Below, piece by piece: positions 35,000 to 46,155 of a stretch of 64,000 bases of DNA. Numbering within the stretch: position 1 is the stretch's first letter; every line of letters starts with the position of its first letter. A program made the translations under genes and the position numbers. Below the pieces are notes generated by a model, which saw nothing but the letters and a program-made list of their open reading frames with translations, did no database searches and was not told the origin of the DNA. Origin of the DNA: Anthoceros angustus (Eukaryota > Streptophyta > Anthocerotopsida > Anthocerotales > Anthocerotaceae); NCBI GenBank assembly GCA_010909165.1, contig VJWM01000172.1, positions 434,001 to 498,000 of the forward strand, written 5' to 3'.

Positions 35000-35324
35000 T
35001 ATATGTATGGTCCCTACACACAAATCACAAATCTATCTTCATATATCTATTTCAATCTTACTAAAGGATTCTCATTGTTGTTCATAATGATTCCAAGTTT
35101 GTGATCTATGGCTATGATGATGTTTGTGATGCTATCTTGCTTAGCATCAATTTTGTGCAAGATTGCTAAGAGGTATTATAACTTTATATGTGTATTCCAT
35201 GTATTAAAATTCCATTTTAGATATGTATATTATGTTGCTCAACTAGCTAGTTTATGTTGGCCGATGTGTTGTTAAACTCGTGGTTGATGTAGAAAAACAA
35301 AGGGAATCTTGATCACGTACTTCG

Positions 35325-35575
35325 GTCCCGATCCCCATCCATCTCCCCATTTTCACCTCTAAAGCCGGACTACGATTTCCGTCTAGATCCTCATCCATCT
35401 CCCCATTTTTACCCTCCGCAGCTTGACACGATTTCCCGGTCCGATCTCATCCATCTCCCCATTTTTCCCTCTCGCAAAGCCGACCACGACTTGTCCAGAT
35501 CCTCATCCATCTCCCCATTTTTCCCTCTCGCAGCTGCACTATGTACTTGGGTCCAGATCCTCATCCATCACCCCC
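35325..35575 (+). repeat. 60 bp-period minisatellite, 5 repeats (U5)
   Basis: Five repeats. The inserted element starts about 50 bp after the last. Confidence 0.9.
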
Positions 35576-36790
35576 AAATTTTGGGATCCTTCCCAAGAAT
35601 AAGAAGTTGGTAAAGAGCACAAGATAGGGGTTTGTCTCAACCCCATTTTGGCCCCAACCATCCGTAAATGCACATGTCTCATTTCACTTTTGATTTGCGA
35701 ACCCACGCCCATGCATCCGAGCCCAAGGAAGACCTAATGTGCCCACCGTCCGCACAAATGACGGACACCTTTGTACCAAGTGGGATGATCATGACTTATG
35801 CTCCAAAGAGTGGAGTGCACCGGCGAGACTTATACTCCAAAGAGGTGCAATACACCGGGTTTGGAGAGGTTGCCAATACTTGTGTAGGCAAGCACTGCTC
35901 AAGTTGCTTGTGCACACTTGCCACCGCACCAACACTCACATCAATTCTCTTTTCAAACCCGTGATTCGAGCAATCCTGCACGGCAGCATACCGCCGACCC
36001 GGCCCCTCCGCGGAGATAAGCCGCACTTAGATCCGCAGATTGCCCCGCAGCGAGAATTGGACAAGGTAAAGGATGGTGAGGCCTCCTCAACCGCTCTTGA
36101 TCAAACTCTAGCTTACATTTCTTCTTGTCAAGTCCGCATCGCTTTCAACCTTAATCTATCCATGGGTGGCACATGGAGCAAGTCGATCTTAAATTCAAAA
36201 TCGCTAAGCTTGGCTATAGTTCGCCTCTGAACACCTTGCACACGTAGGGCGCCACGGGTATAGATAGTCCTCCTTGAGCCTCAGAAATACTCACCATTTG
36301 GTCAAAACCCCACCGGGCGACTTTCTTTCTTCAGATACTGGCTCACTAGGGCTCGCAGTGGCTGTGCAGATGCTCTCTTATGCTTGTGTACTACATCCGA
36401 TGTGCTTTCATTACTCAAGGAAAATCATCTATTCTATTTATTTTCTTTCTCGCAAAACATTGTGAAACATTGTCGCCTTCAAAAGGTTGGCCATTAGAAA
36501 CCACCATCATACATGTCAATTTTGGAAAATGTAGCTCATCTAGAAACCAAGGCCTATGCATCTATACGCATCAAACTCGAATGAGCGGACATTTGGCGCA
36601 CCAATCAAAGAGATCCAAATGCAAGTCATCGAAGGGGCACATAGAGTAAGGCCAAAAGGTTTACATGTTGTATACAAAGCGAATGTGGAATATAACATCA
36701 ACCAACAAATGATTTTCAAAAATAATATTCATGACTTTACGCCTAGATACCGGATGATTTACAAATTTTTCAAACCACTAAAATCAACAC

Positions 36791-36973
36791 TCCATCCTAG
36801 TATTGATACGCCTCTAGGTTGCTTAACAAAGGAGTTGTTACAAAGTTTTCAAAGCGCCAAAACAAGCCATCCTAGTACTAATCGACCCAAGAGTGCATAA
36901 CCGAAGTTCTAGCACCAAAGTCAAGCACCCCATCCTAGTACTGATCCGACCCGGTGCTTAACCTTGGAGTTCT
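36791..36973 (-). repeat. Three 5S rRNA-like segments (copy 2)
   Basis: On the minus strand: 36973-36929 (AGAACTCCAAGGTTAAGC to AGTACTAGGATGGGG), 36911-36868 (GAACTTCGGTTATGC to AGTACTAGGATGG) and 36836-36791 (AACTCCTTTGTTAAGC to ATACTAGGATGG). This copy shows the 5S likeness best: all three repeat the GTTAAGC...TACTAGGATGG spacing of the plant 5S 3' half. Confidence 0.75.
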
Positions 36974-37035
36974 TATGCCATTGAGTCTATGTGCACCTAT
37001 CCCAAGGATATTTCTGAGAGACAAACAATAATAGC

Positions 37036-37368
37036 GCGGACGTCCGGCGCATCCACTCCACCATTTCCATCTCGGACGCCCACAAGATTGGGGTCTCAGA
37101 AATGCGCCGGACGTCCGGCGCAGTTTAGCAGACTCGCGCCAATGTGCGAACGTCCGCGCATTGTTCCAATTCCTTCTATGTTTTCACTCTAACAATGGAG
37201 ATCCCGGGTTGTGTACTCAGTGCACCGACGTCCAGCTACTTTTAGAGTCGTAGTTTGGTCCTCTCGAGATGGCCATGATCGCTATCGGTTAATGTTCTTC
37301 ACAATCGCCGGACGTCCCGTAGCTTGCTTTCGCTTAATTGCTACTTTGGTTGCGCGGACGTCCGCAGC
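37036..37368. repeat. Cluster of GGACGTCC palindromes (copy 2)
   Basis: GCGCGGACGTCCGGCGC at 37036 and CGCCGGACGTCCGGCGC near 37105 are the fullest forms. Others follow at about 37150, 37225, 37310 and 37358. Confidence 0.72.
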
Positions 37369-38785
37369 TTTTGGCTTGCTGGACTAATTTTGTTTGGTTT
37401 GCCTACCGCTCACCCCGCTAGGAAGTACTATCGCTCGAAGAGGTGTTTAGGATTCCTAGCACCGTTAAAATCCTTGAAATCCCTTCCTTGTGAAGGTGAA
37501 ATCTGAACCTTCTTCGGCTTCAAACCGTAGCGTAAGTATTCACGAGAAAATAACATGGTCAATGTCTTTCAAGACATGTCTAAAGAGTGGTTTTGCTAAA
37601 GATGATGCATTTTGCCGGGTCATTTTTGGTCTTTAGGGACCCAAACCCTTTAATGGAGAATAACCCTCCCAGAGAGTTGGTATAAGGAGCATGTGAATGA
37701 AGATATCTATGGGAACTAATTGGCTAGATTGTTTATGTTAGCTACGGTTGTTGGTAGGATTTCTACTTCCCTTTGTGTAGGGATTGTTATCCCTTCTTCT
37801 CTGCTTCGGTGGTCCGCTGTTCTTATGTGCAGCCCTAGTATATATTTGGGATATGCTTGTGCCTCTCGATGGGGCTTTAGGAGGTGAAATTCTCTTCTTT
37901 TTATAAAGCATTAAAATTTGGTGTAATAAAAGTTACTCTCAACCTTACGGTCTCTAATGCTCACGCATCAAACAATGAGCGAGCGTTGATTGAGGTCGTG
38001 CATCGTGCTAGTCGAATGCTCCAACTCTTGGAATCCACAATGGTTGCCTAGATGGATGCTAGCACATTCAAAAATGTGGAGAGATAAATCAATTCAAGAA
38101 GGATCCGGCGAGCATACTCTTACAATCGCATGTCACAACGAGTTATCTCGAATGGCTAATAAGAGGCGGTAACTTATCCTAGCTAGCAAGCTTGTTCGAG
38201 TTCGCGATGTGTGAGTACATGTAGCTCTAGAAGCATCTCCACAAGCCTTCACAACCACAAGCATTTGTGGACCTTCCATATCAAGAACCTTTTGCGTCGA
38301 CTCGTGAGATCGAACATCTTGGATTCTTGAGAAACCAATTCAAGTGCAACATTTACATAGCGATTACTCACAATTGCTTGCTTGAAGCAAGAGCAAGGAC
38401 TTCAAGAAGAGCTTAACTAGTTGCACCTCCACAAGCCTTCAACCGGAGGCACGCACTTCGGACCTTCCTCAAGAAGCTTTTGCGATGACTCTTGAGACTA
38501 AACATCCGGATTGTTGTGCAACAAACCAATTCAAGTACAACATTTACATAGCGATTGTTCACAATTGCTAGCTTGAAGCAAGAGCAGGACTTCAAGAAGA
38601 GCGAATGGTTGCACCTACACTCCAATTACCGGTCATTCTACCCTCATGTGCAAGCTAAAGATGAATAAAGCGTGTATGCTCGCATGATACATCGATGAAG
38701 TGGTTGACACCAAACCTTGTTGTCACGAGACATACCTCAACATCCAGTCACAAGTCGCCATGCAGCCTATTGCAGCCCTAGGCTT

Positions 38786-39300
38786 GGATTTTCAAGTTCA
38801 TCAAGGATTTTGCCAAGAAGGCGGCCTCGTTGATAGCTTGACCAAGAAGGACATGCCCTTCAAATGGACAGAGCCAAGGCATGAAGCCTTTCGTTGAAGG
38901 ATAGCTTGGTGAGCGCACCAACACTACAACCACCGATTAAAAACCGTTCCATGTGTACGTAGATGTGTTGCCACGCTATTGGGACTATCTTAAGCCGGAA
39001 GACGAGAAGCGGATCATCCAATTTTCTAGGGGCAACTTATGGATCCGAGAGAAATTATTCAACCACCGAGGGAAGGTCTTAGCATCATATACTCTTGTAA
39101 GAAGTTTAGACACTACATGCTTGCTAAGGTGACGTTCCATGTCGACCATTTTGTGTTAAAGTACCTTGTGAACAAGCTAGATTTATCGTGAAGGATTGCT
39201 AGGTGGGTCCTGTGCGCAAGAGTTTGATTTTGATGTAGAAACCGGCGAAGCAACATATGAATGCCATTGTCTCGAAAATTGGAAAATGGAAAATGGATGG
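38786..39300 (+). pseudogene. Ty3 RT tail plus RNase H fragment (U5)
   Basis: DFQVHQGF-type connection, LTKKDMPFKWTEPRHEAF (frame 38700-38897), then broken RNase H with YSTTE near 39055, FHVDHFVLKYL near 39140 and a damaged NA(NF) motif near 39265. Confidence 0.86.
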
Positions 39301-40089
39301 CCAGCGACGCCCCATTTACGAGGAGCTAGGAGTTGAGTTAGGGGAGAGGATCATGAGCAAAGTACACATTTGATTGAGTCAAGAGAGGTGTATGACCAAA
39401 TGTCTCGTGGAAGGGTTTTGTGCGTGATTTGCCGCAGGAGGACGATCTAGGAGTTCGAGATGAAGTAAAAGCAGCGCATGGGTGCAAGGAGGAGCAAGGT
39501 ATGCTCTTTAAGTGGAAGGGCTGCAAGTGGAGGCCACAACGTTGGCAAAAGGATGTGGAGAAACAAATAAGAAATCGCAATTTGAAGGAAGGAGAGGTGG
39601 CACACAAAATGGTGTGCCTCATGAGGAGGTGTGTGCTGGAGTCTAGAAGCGAGGTAGCTCCGCATTGGTGGTGTATATGGAGAAGGATTGTGAGAAACCA
39701 CACTTAAAAGAGTGCTTGCGTGGAGTGCAAGAAGAGCCGAGTCCACGGTCGATTAAGTGCCGCTGAAAAAGCAATGTGAGGAGATCGCCAGAGCGCGTCC
39801 GGGCTAGTGAGACTAGGCAGCATAGAGATGAAGAGGCGCGATGGCGCCGAGATGAGGTGTCGATGGCCTCGCAGTGCTGCAGCCGACGCCGCAGAAGGAG
39901 CTGGTTTTGCAAGCCAAGTAGAGGCGCAGTGGCCACAGACCGACATCCCCTAGTGGGCAAACTAGAGGGGACGAGGTACATGGGAAGAGGAGGTCGAGCG
40001 TGAAGGACTCCCATGTCCACGATTTGCTAACGGTGAGGTACGAAGATTCTTAGAGCACGGATCATGCCTAATGGTTTGTCAAGGAAGGG

Positions 40090-40819
40090 TGCTGTTGTTC
40101 CTTACAAACTGCGCCTTATTGTCTACAGATGGGGTCTCATAAGCTTGGTCCGGATGGGAAGATCCAGGTTGTTTGGAAGAGAAGGAAGCTACTCTCATCA
40201 TAGAAGCTTTGCATGCGTAAGAGGCCGGAGGCCATTATTTTGTACAAATTACGATGAAGGAGATCCTAGATGCGGGTTTTGGTGGGCCAGAGGGATGTGT
40301 GTGGGATTTTGTTGAGGTGTGATGCATTCCAGCGGGTTGGGAGGCCGACTTTGTCAACACAATGGCCTCATACTTATATCCTACCTTTGGCACCTTTCGA
40401 GAAGTGGGGCAGACTTTGTGGGTCCCATCAGCCGCCACAAAATGGACAAGGCAATATATTTTGGTGGATACGGACATCGCACAAAATGGCAGGCCAAGCA
40501 ACAAGGAAGGATGATGCACCAAGAGAGTGGCAAAGTTTCTCTTGAGAACATCGAACGGTATGGGTGTCCTTTGGGTGGCCATGATAGGGGAACTCATTTC
40601 TCAACTCGGTGATTGAGTCTTTACCTCCTACCTCAATATCCTGATCGAAAGACAACTCCTTACAATCCCAAGGCAAATGGTTTGACGGAGAACACGAATG
40701 GTTTGTTGTGTACAATCTTGACCAAGGTAATCACACTCACATGTATGATTGGGACACCATCTGCTTTGTGGGCCTACAGATGGAGAAGGTGACCACCAAG
40801 AAGACTCCCTATTATTTAA
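40090..40819 (+). pseudogene. Ty3 integrase (U5)
   Basis: GRPTLSTQWPHTYILPLAPFEKWG in frame (40270-40545). The first Asp site reads GGCAGACTTTGTGGG, with two bases lost. The DRGTHF block is nearly intact near 40585 (GATAGGGGAACTCATTTC) and the Glu motif near 40680. Confidence 0.88.
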
Positions 40820-41227
40820 CGTCGTAGAAGAGGGGCCCGGGTTCGTTGTTGTATCCTCCCTTCGAATTTCCTTGACGTCAAACCTCAACTCCTCATGAGT
40901 TTGGATGCACAATCAATACTCTATTGATCCTATCCGACTTGTAATATATGGAGGAAGTCGACCAGCACATGGTGTTTGACTGGAGGATGAACTACTGGGA
41001 CTCGTGGAGACATGAGATCCCTACCACCGCATCCAATATATCATATCGAGCCACTTGATTTGTGAAATCATTTGAGTAATCCACGATCTATTACAACATC
41101 CGGAAGACCAAGCGCTTTCAAAATCTCGGATCGAATCACTTGAGTTGCCAAAGTATTTGAGTACTCCATTTGATCCATCACAAAATATGAATGAGCTATG
41201 CATTTATAGTTGAAACTTGGGTAAATA

Positions 41228-41819
41228 TAGACTTGAAGATGGTTTTGTTCTCGATGATATATTATGAATTATCGATAAGTTTTTTATTTTGTTAGTAATT
41301 ATAGTATATTTAATATTGATATTATAACAAAACATCATCATAAACATCACAAAAATATTTCCAAGAGATATTATGCATAATCGGTATAACGTTGTTTTAC
41401 CATTAACTTATAGAATTATCAAAAACTATACCAAAGATAGACGTGGAAGATATATTACAAATAACCTTCTCGATCACTAGATAAAAGAACGGAAGTAATT
41501 TGGCATAAAAGAAGGTAAACATAGTAAATATAGAAAGTGGATAAGAGTAAAAGTAATTATTGGGGTAGTTTAGGTAAATATAATGGGGCATGAAGCAATG
41601 AACTCTGAGGTAGGATGGGCACTTAGTAGCGGTGGATCACCGACAAGTGCCCTATAAATTCAGATGTCGCAAAATCTCTTGGAAATATTGTTTGTGATGT
41701 TTATGATGATGTTTTGTTATAATATCAATATGAAATATACTATAATTTACTAACAAAATAAAAAAATTATCGATAATTCATAATATATCATCGAGAACAA
41801 AACCATCTTCAAGTCTATA
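41228..41819. repeat. Inverted repeat (U6)
   Basis: Arms are at 41228-41375 and 41665-41819. Confidence 0.88.
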
Positions 41820-42147
41820 TATGTATGGTCCCTACACACAAATCACAAATCTATCTTCATATATCTATTTCAATCTTACGAAAGGATTCTCATTTTGTTG
41901 TCTACAATGATTCCAAGTTTGCGATCTATGGCTATGATGATGTTTGTGATGCTATCTTTGCTTAGCATCAATTTTGTGTCGCAAGATTGCTAAGAAATTA
42001 TAATTCTTTTATATGTGTGTATTCCATGTATTAAAATTCCATTTTAGATATGTATATTATGTTGCTCTCAACTAGCTAGTTTATATTGCATGTGTTGTTA
42101 AATCGTGGTTGATGTAGAAAAACAAAGGGAATTCGGACTACGTTTCT

Positions 42148-42465
42148 GGTCCCGATCCCCATCCATCTCCCCATTTTCACCCTCGCAAAGCCGGACTACG
42201 TTTCGGTCTAGATCCTCATCCATCTCCCCATTTTTACCCTCCCAGCCGGACTACGTACTTCCGGTCCGGATCCTCATCCATCTCCCCATTTTTCCCTCTG
42301 CAGCCGGACTACGTACTTCGGTCCAGATCCTCATCCATCTCCCCATTTTTCCCTCTGCAAAGCCGGACTATGTACTTCCGGTCCGGATCCTCATCCATCT
42401 CCCCATTTTTCCCTCTGCAAAGCCGGACTATGTACTTCTGGTCCAGATCCTCATCCATCACCCCC
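42148..42465 (+). repeat. 60 bp-period minisatellite, 6 repeats (U6)
   Basis: Six repeats and the cleanest periodicity: from 42303 on, successive CCGGACTAYGTACTTC starts are about 60 bp apart. A 147-codon + frame crosses it with a 20-residue period (PDYVLPVRILIHLPIFPSAK-like). I judge this a by-product of the period being divisible by three. Confidence 0.92.
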
Positions 42466-42722
42466 AAATTTTGGTATCCCTCCCAAGAATAAGAAGTTGG
42501 TATAAGGGAGCACAGAATGAAGATATCTATGGGAACGCAATTGGCTAGATTGTCTATGTTAGCTCTGGTTGTTGGTAGGGATTTCTACTTCCCTTTGTGT
42601 AGGGATTGTTATCCCTTCTTCTCTGCTTCGGTGGTCTTGCTCTATGTGCAGCCCTAGTATATATTTGTTGTGGGGATATGCTTGTGCCTCTCGATGGGGC
42701 TTTAGGAGGTGAAATTCTCTTC

Positions 42723-42732
42723 TTTTATAAAG
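42723..42732 (+). promoter_or_regulatory. TATA-like motif in the unit leader (U6; one per unit)
   Basis: TTTTATAAAG in CTCTTCTTTTATAAAGCATTAAAAATTT is kept in all units (for example 2975, 9991, 30873, 37900, 47645). It could be the core promoter. If so, the LTR would extend further right than the candidate primer site suggests. Confidence 0.3.
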
Positions 42733-43635
42733 CATTAAAAATTTTGGTGTAACAAAAGTTACTCTCAACCTTACGGTCTCTAATGCTCACGACGGCACGA
42801 ATAATGAGGCGCCGTTGAAGGAACAGTCGTGCATCAGGTCTAGTCGAATGCTCCAACTCTTGGAATCCGACAACGGTGGTTGGCCCCCGGATGGATGCTA
42901 GCACATTCAAAAATCCGGAGAGATAAATCAATTCAAGAAGGATCCGCTTGAGCATACTCCTCTTACAATCGCATGTCACAACGAGTTATCCGAATGGCTA
43001 ATAAGAGGCGGTAACTTATCCTAGCTAGCAAGCTTGTTCGAGTTCGCGATGTGTGCCTCGAGTACATGTAGCTCTAGAAGCATCTCCACAAGCCTTCACG
43101 AACCACAAGCATTTCCAGACCTTCCATATCAAGAACCTTTTGCGACTCGGAGATCGAACATCTTGGATTGTCATGCAAAGAACCAATTCAAGTGCAACAT
43201 TTACATAGCGATTACTCACAATTGCTTGCTTGAAGCAAGAGGACTTCAAAGAAGAGCTTAACTAGTTGCACCTCCACAAGCCTTCGAACCCAGGCACGCA
43301 CTTCAGGACCTTCCTCGTCAAGAAGCTTTTGCCCGACTCTTGAGACTAAACATCACGGATTGTTGTGCAACAAACCAATTCAAGTACAACATTTACATAG
43401 CGATTGTTCACAATTGCTAGCTTGAAGCAAGAGGACTTCAAAGAAGAGCGTAATTGGTTGCACCTACACTCCAATTACCGTCATTCTACCCTCATGTGCA
43501 AGCTAAAGATGAATAAAGCGTGTATGCTGCATGATACATCGATGAAGTGGTTGACACCAAACCTTGTTGTCACGGAGACATACCTCAACATCCGTTCTCA
43601 CAAGCTCGCTTATGGCTATGTGCAGCCCTAGGCTT

Positions 43636-44180
43636 GGATTTTCAAGTTCATCAAGGATTTTGCCAAGAAGGCGGCCTCGTTAGCTTGATTTGACCAGAAG
43701 GACATGCCCTTCAAATGGAGAGCCAAGGCATGAAGCCTTTCAGTTGAAGGATAGCTTGGTGAGCGCTAACACTACACAACCACCGATTGGAAAAACCGTT
43801 CCATGTATGCGTAGATGTGAAACGCTATTGGGACTATCTTAAGCCGGATGACGAGAAGAAGCGGGATCATCCAATTTTCTATCTTTGGCGGGCAACTTAT
43901 GGATCCGAGAGAAATTATTCAACCACCGAGAGGGAAGGTCTTAGCATCATATACTCTTGTAAGAAGTTTAGACACTACATGCTTGCTTGTAAGGTGACGT
44001 TCCATGTCGACCATTTTGTGTTAAAGTACCTTGTGAACAAGCTAGATTTATCGGGAAGGATTGCTAGGTGGGTCCTGTTGCAAGAGTTTGATTTTGATGT
44101 AGAAACCGGCCAAGGAAGCAACATATGAATGCCAATTTTGTTGCCTCGAAAATTGGAAAATGGAAAATGGATTGTGGCCA
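43636..44180 (+). pseudogene. Ty3 RT tail plus RNase H fragment (U6)
   Basis: A 113-codon frame (43787-44128) runs from the first acidic site (HVCVDV) through ERNYSTTEREGLSIIYS and FHVDHFVLKYLVNKLDLSGRI to EFDFDVETG, one of the longest kept stretches. The frame shifts just before NANFV. Confidence 0.9.
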
Positions 44181-45009
44181 TGATGACGTCCCATTTCCGA
44201 CGAGGAGCTAGTAGCGATGGCGGTTAGGGGAGAGGATCATGAGCAAAGTACACATTTGATTGAGGTCAGCAAGAGGGTGTGTAAGGACCAAATGTGTGGA
44301 AGGGGTTTTGTGCGGATTTTGCTTTGGGAGGACGATCTAGGAGTTCGAGATGAAGTAAAGAGCAGCATGGGTGCAAGGAGGAGCAAGGTATGCTCTTTAA
44401 GTGGAAGGGCTGCAAGTGGAGGCCACAAGCGTTAAAAAGGATGTGGAGAAACAGCAAGAAATCGCAATTTGATTTTGAAGGAGAGGTGGCACACAAAATG
44501 GTGTGCCTCATGAGGAGGTGTGTGCGCTGGAGTCTAGAAGGAGGTAGCTCCGCATTGGTGGTGTATATGGAGAAGGATTGTGGAGAAACCACACTCAAAG
44601 AGTGCTTGCGTGGAGCGCAAGAAGAGCGTCGACAAGTCCACGGTCGATTGCGTAAGTGGCTGCCGTGAAAACGCAGCAATGTGAGGAGATCGCCAGAGCG
44701 CGTCCGGGGCTAGTCATGAGACTAGGCATAGAGATGAAGAGGATGGCGCGAGAGATGAGCGGTCGATGGCTGCAGGCACAGTGCGCCAGCCGACGCCGCA
44801 GAAGGAGCTGGTTTTGCAAGCCAAGTAGAGGCGAGGCTGTACAGACCGCATCCCTAGTGGGGCAAACTAGAGGGGACGGCGAGGTACATGGGAAGAGGAG
44901 GTCGGGCGTGAAGGACTCCCATGTCCACGGTATTTGCTAAGCGGTGAGGTCTGAAGATTCTTAGAGCACGGATCATGCCTAATGGTTTGTCAAGGAAGGG
45001 CGTCTTGTT

Positions 45010-45740
45010 GTTCCTTACAAATAGCGCCTTATTGTCTACGAGATGGGGTCTCATACAAGCTTGGTGGATGGGAAGATCCGAGGTTGTTTGGAAGAGAAGG
45101 AAGCTACTCTCATCATAGAAGCTTTGCATGCGAGAGGCCGGAGGCCATTATTTGGTACAAATTACGATGAAGGAGATCCTAGATGGGGTTTTGGTGGGCC
45201 ACGATGCGAGGGATGTGTGGGATTTTGTTGGAGGTGTGATGCATTCCAGCGGGTTGGGAGGCCGACTTTGTCAACACAATGGCCTCATACTTATATCCTA
45301 CCTTTGGCACCTTTCGAGAAGTGGGGCATAGACTTTGTGGGTCCCATCGGGCCCACAAAATGGACAAAGAATATATTTTGGTGGATACGGACTCGCACAA
45401 AATGGCGAGGAAGCAACAAGGAAGGATGATGCACCAAGAGTGGCAAAGTTTCTCTTTGAGAACATCGTAACTTCGGTATGGGTGTCCTTTGGGCTGATAG
45501 GGGAACTCATTTTCTCAACTCGGTGATTGAGTCTTTTACCTCCTACCTCAATATCCCAGATCGAAAGACAACTCCTTACAATCCCAAGGCAAATGGTTTG
45601 ACGGAGAACACGAATGGTTTGTTGTGTACAATCTTGACCAAGGTAATCATCACTCACATGTATGATTGGGACACCAAATTGCATTCGGGCCAGGGCCTAC
45701 AGAGGGAGAAGGTGACCACCAAGAAGACTCCCTATTATTT
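45010..45740 (+). pseudogene. Ty3 integrase (U6)
   Basis: Best-preserved core C-terminal half. A 90-codon frame (45478-45750) holds ADRGTHFLNSVIESF, then NPKANGLTENTNGLL and EKVTTKKTPYY, giving the second Asp and the Glu with 35 residues between them. The first Asp, in EKWGIDFVGPIG, is in another frame (45043-45429). The zinc region keeps the EALHARG and GHY sites and one CDAFQ Cys. Confidence 0.92.
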
Positions 45741-46155
45741 AACGACGTAGAAGAGGGGCGATGTCGGGTTGTTCGTATCCTCCCCTTCGAATTTCCTCGA
45801 CGTCAAACCTCAACTCCTCATGAGTTTGGATGCACAATCTAATAATTCTATTGATCCTATCGACTTGTAATATATGGAGGAAGTCGACCAGCACATGGTG
45901 TTTGACACGGAGGATGAACTATGGGACTCCGTGGAGACAGATCCCTACGACCAAGCGCATCCAATATATCATATCGAGCCACTTGATTTGTGAAATCATT
46001 TGAGTAATCCACGATCTATTACAACATCCGGAAGACCAAGCGCTTTCAAAATCTCGGATCGAATCACTTGAGTTGCCAAAGTATTTGAGTACTCCATTTG
46101 ATCCATCACAAAATATGAATGAGCTATGCATTTATAGTTGAAACTTGGGTAAATA

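Larger units (their letters stand above)
35624..37667 (-). mobile_element. Non-autonomous terminal-inverted-repeat DNA element, copy 2 (inverted)
   Basis: Reverse-complement counterpart of 4883-6957, starting ATAGGGGTTTGTCTC and ending GGAGAATAACCC. It sits at the candidate primer-binding site of U5. Both flanks carry AGTTGGTATAAGGAGCA-like sequence (35603-35620 and 37674-37692), and the right flank even starts with CCCTCCCA as found upstream of that site, so the target duplication seems longer than is usual for cut-and-paste elements. No transposase. Confidence 0.78.
34024..40835 (+). repeat. Array unit U5 (with inverted DNA element copy 2)
   Basis: It is 6.81 kb, about 4.77 kb without the insert at 35624-37667. 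It is the last unit with five minisatellite repeats. No recognised gene in 34080-34410 or in the leader 37690-38780. Confidence 0.87.
40836..45759 (+). repeat. Array unit U6 (uninterrupted reference copy)
   Basis: At 4.92 kb this is the cleanest example of the unit. Layout: LTR-like segment 40836-42497, inverted repeat 41228-41819, minisatellite 42148-42465, candidate primer site at about 42499, leader with 195 bp duplication 43084-43460, RT tail/RNase H 43636-44180, spacer 44181-45009, integrase 45010-45740. No recognised gene in 40900-41220 or 42500-43630. Confidence 0.9.

Noticed and set aside
42105-42548. 147-codon + frame over the minisatellite
   Set aside because: The open frame results from the 60 bp period; the repeat is equally open on the other strand in places, and indels break it in most units.
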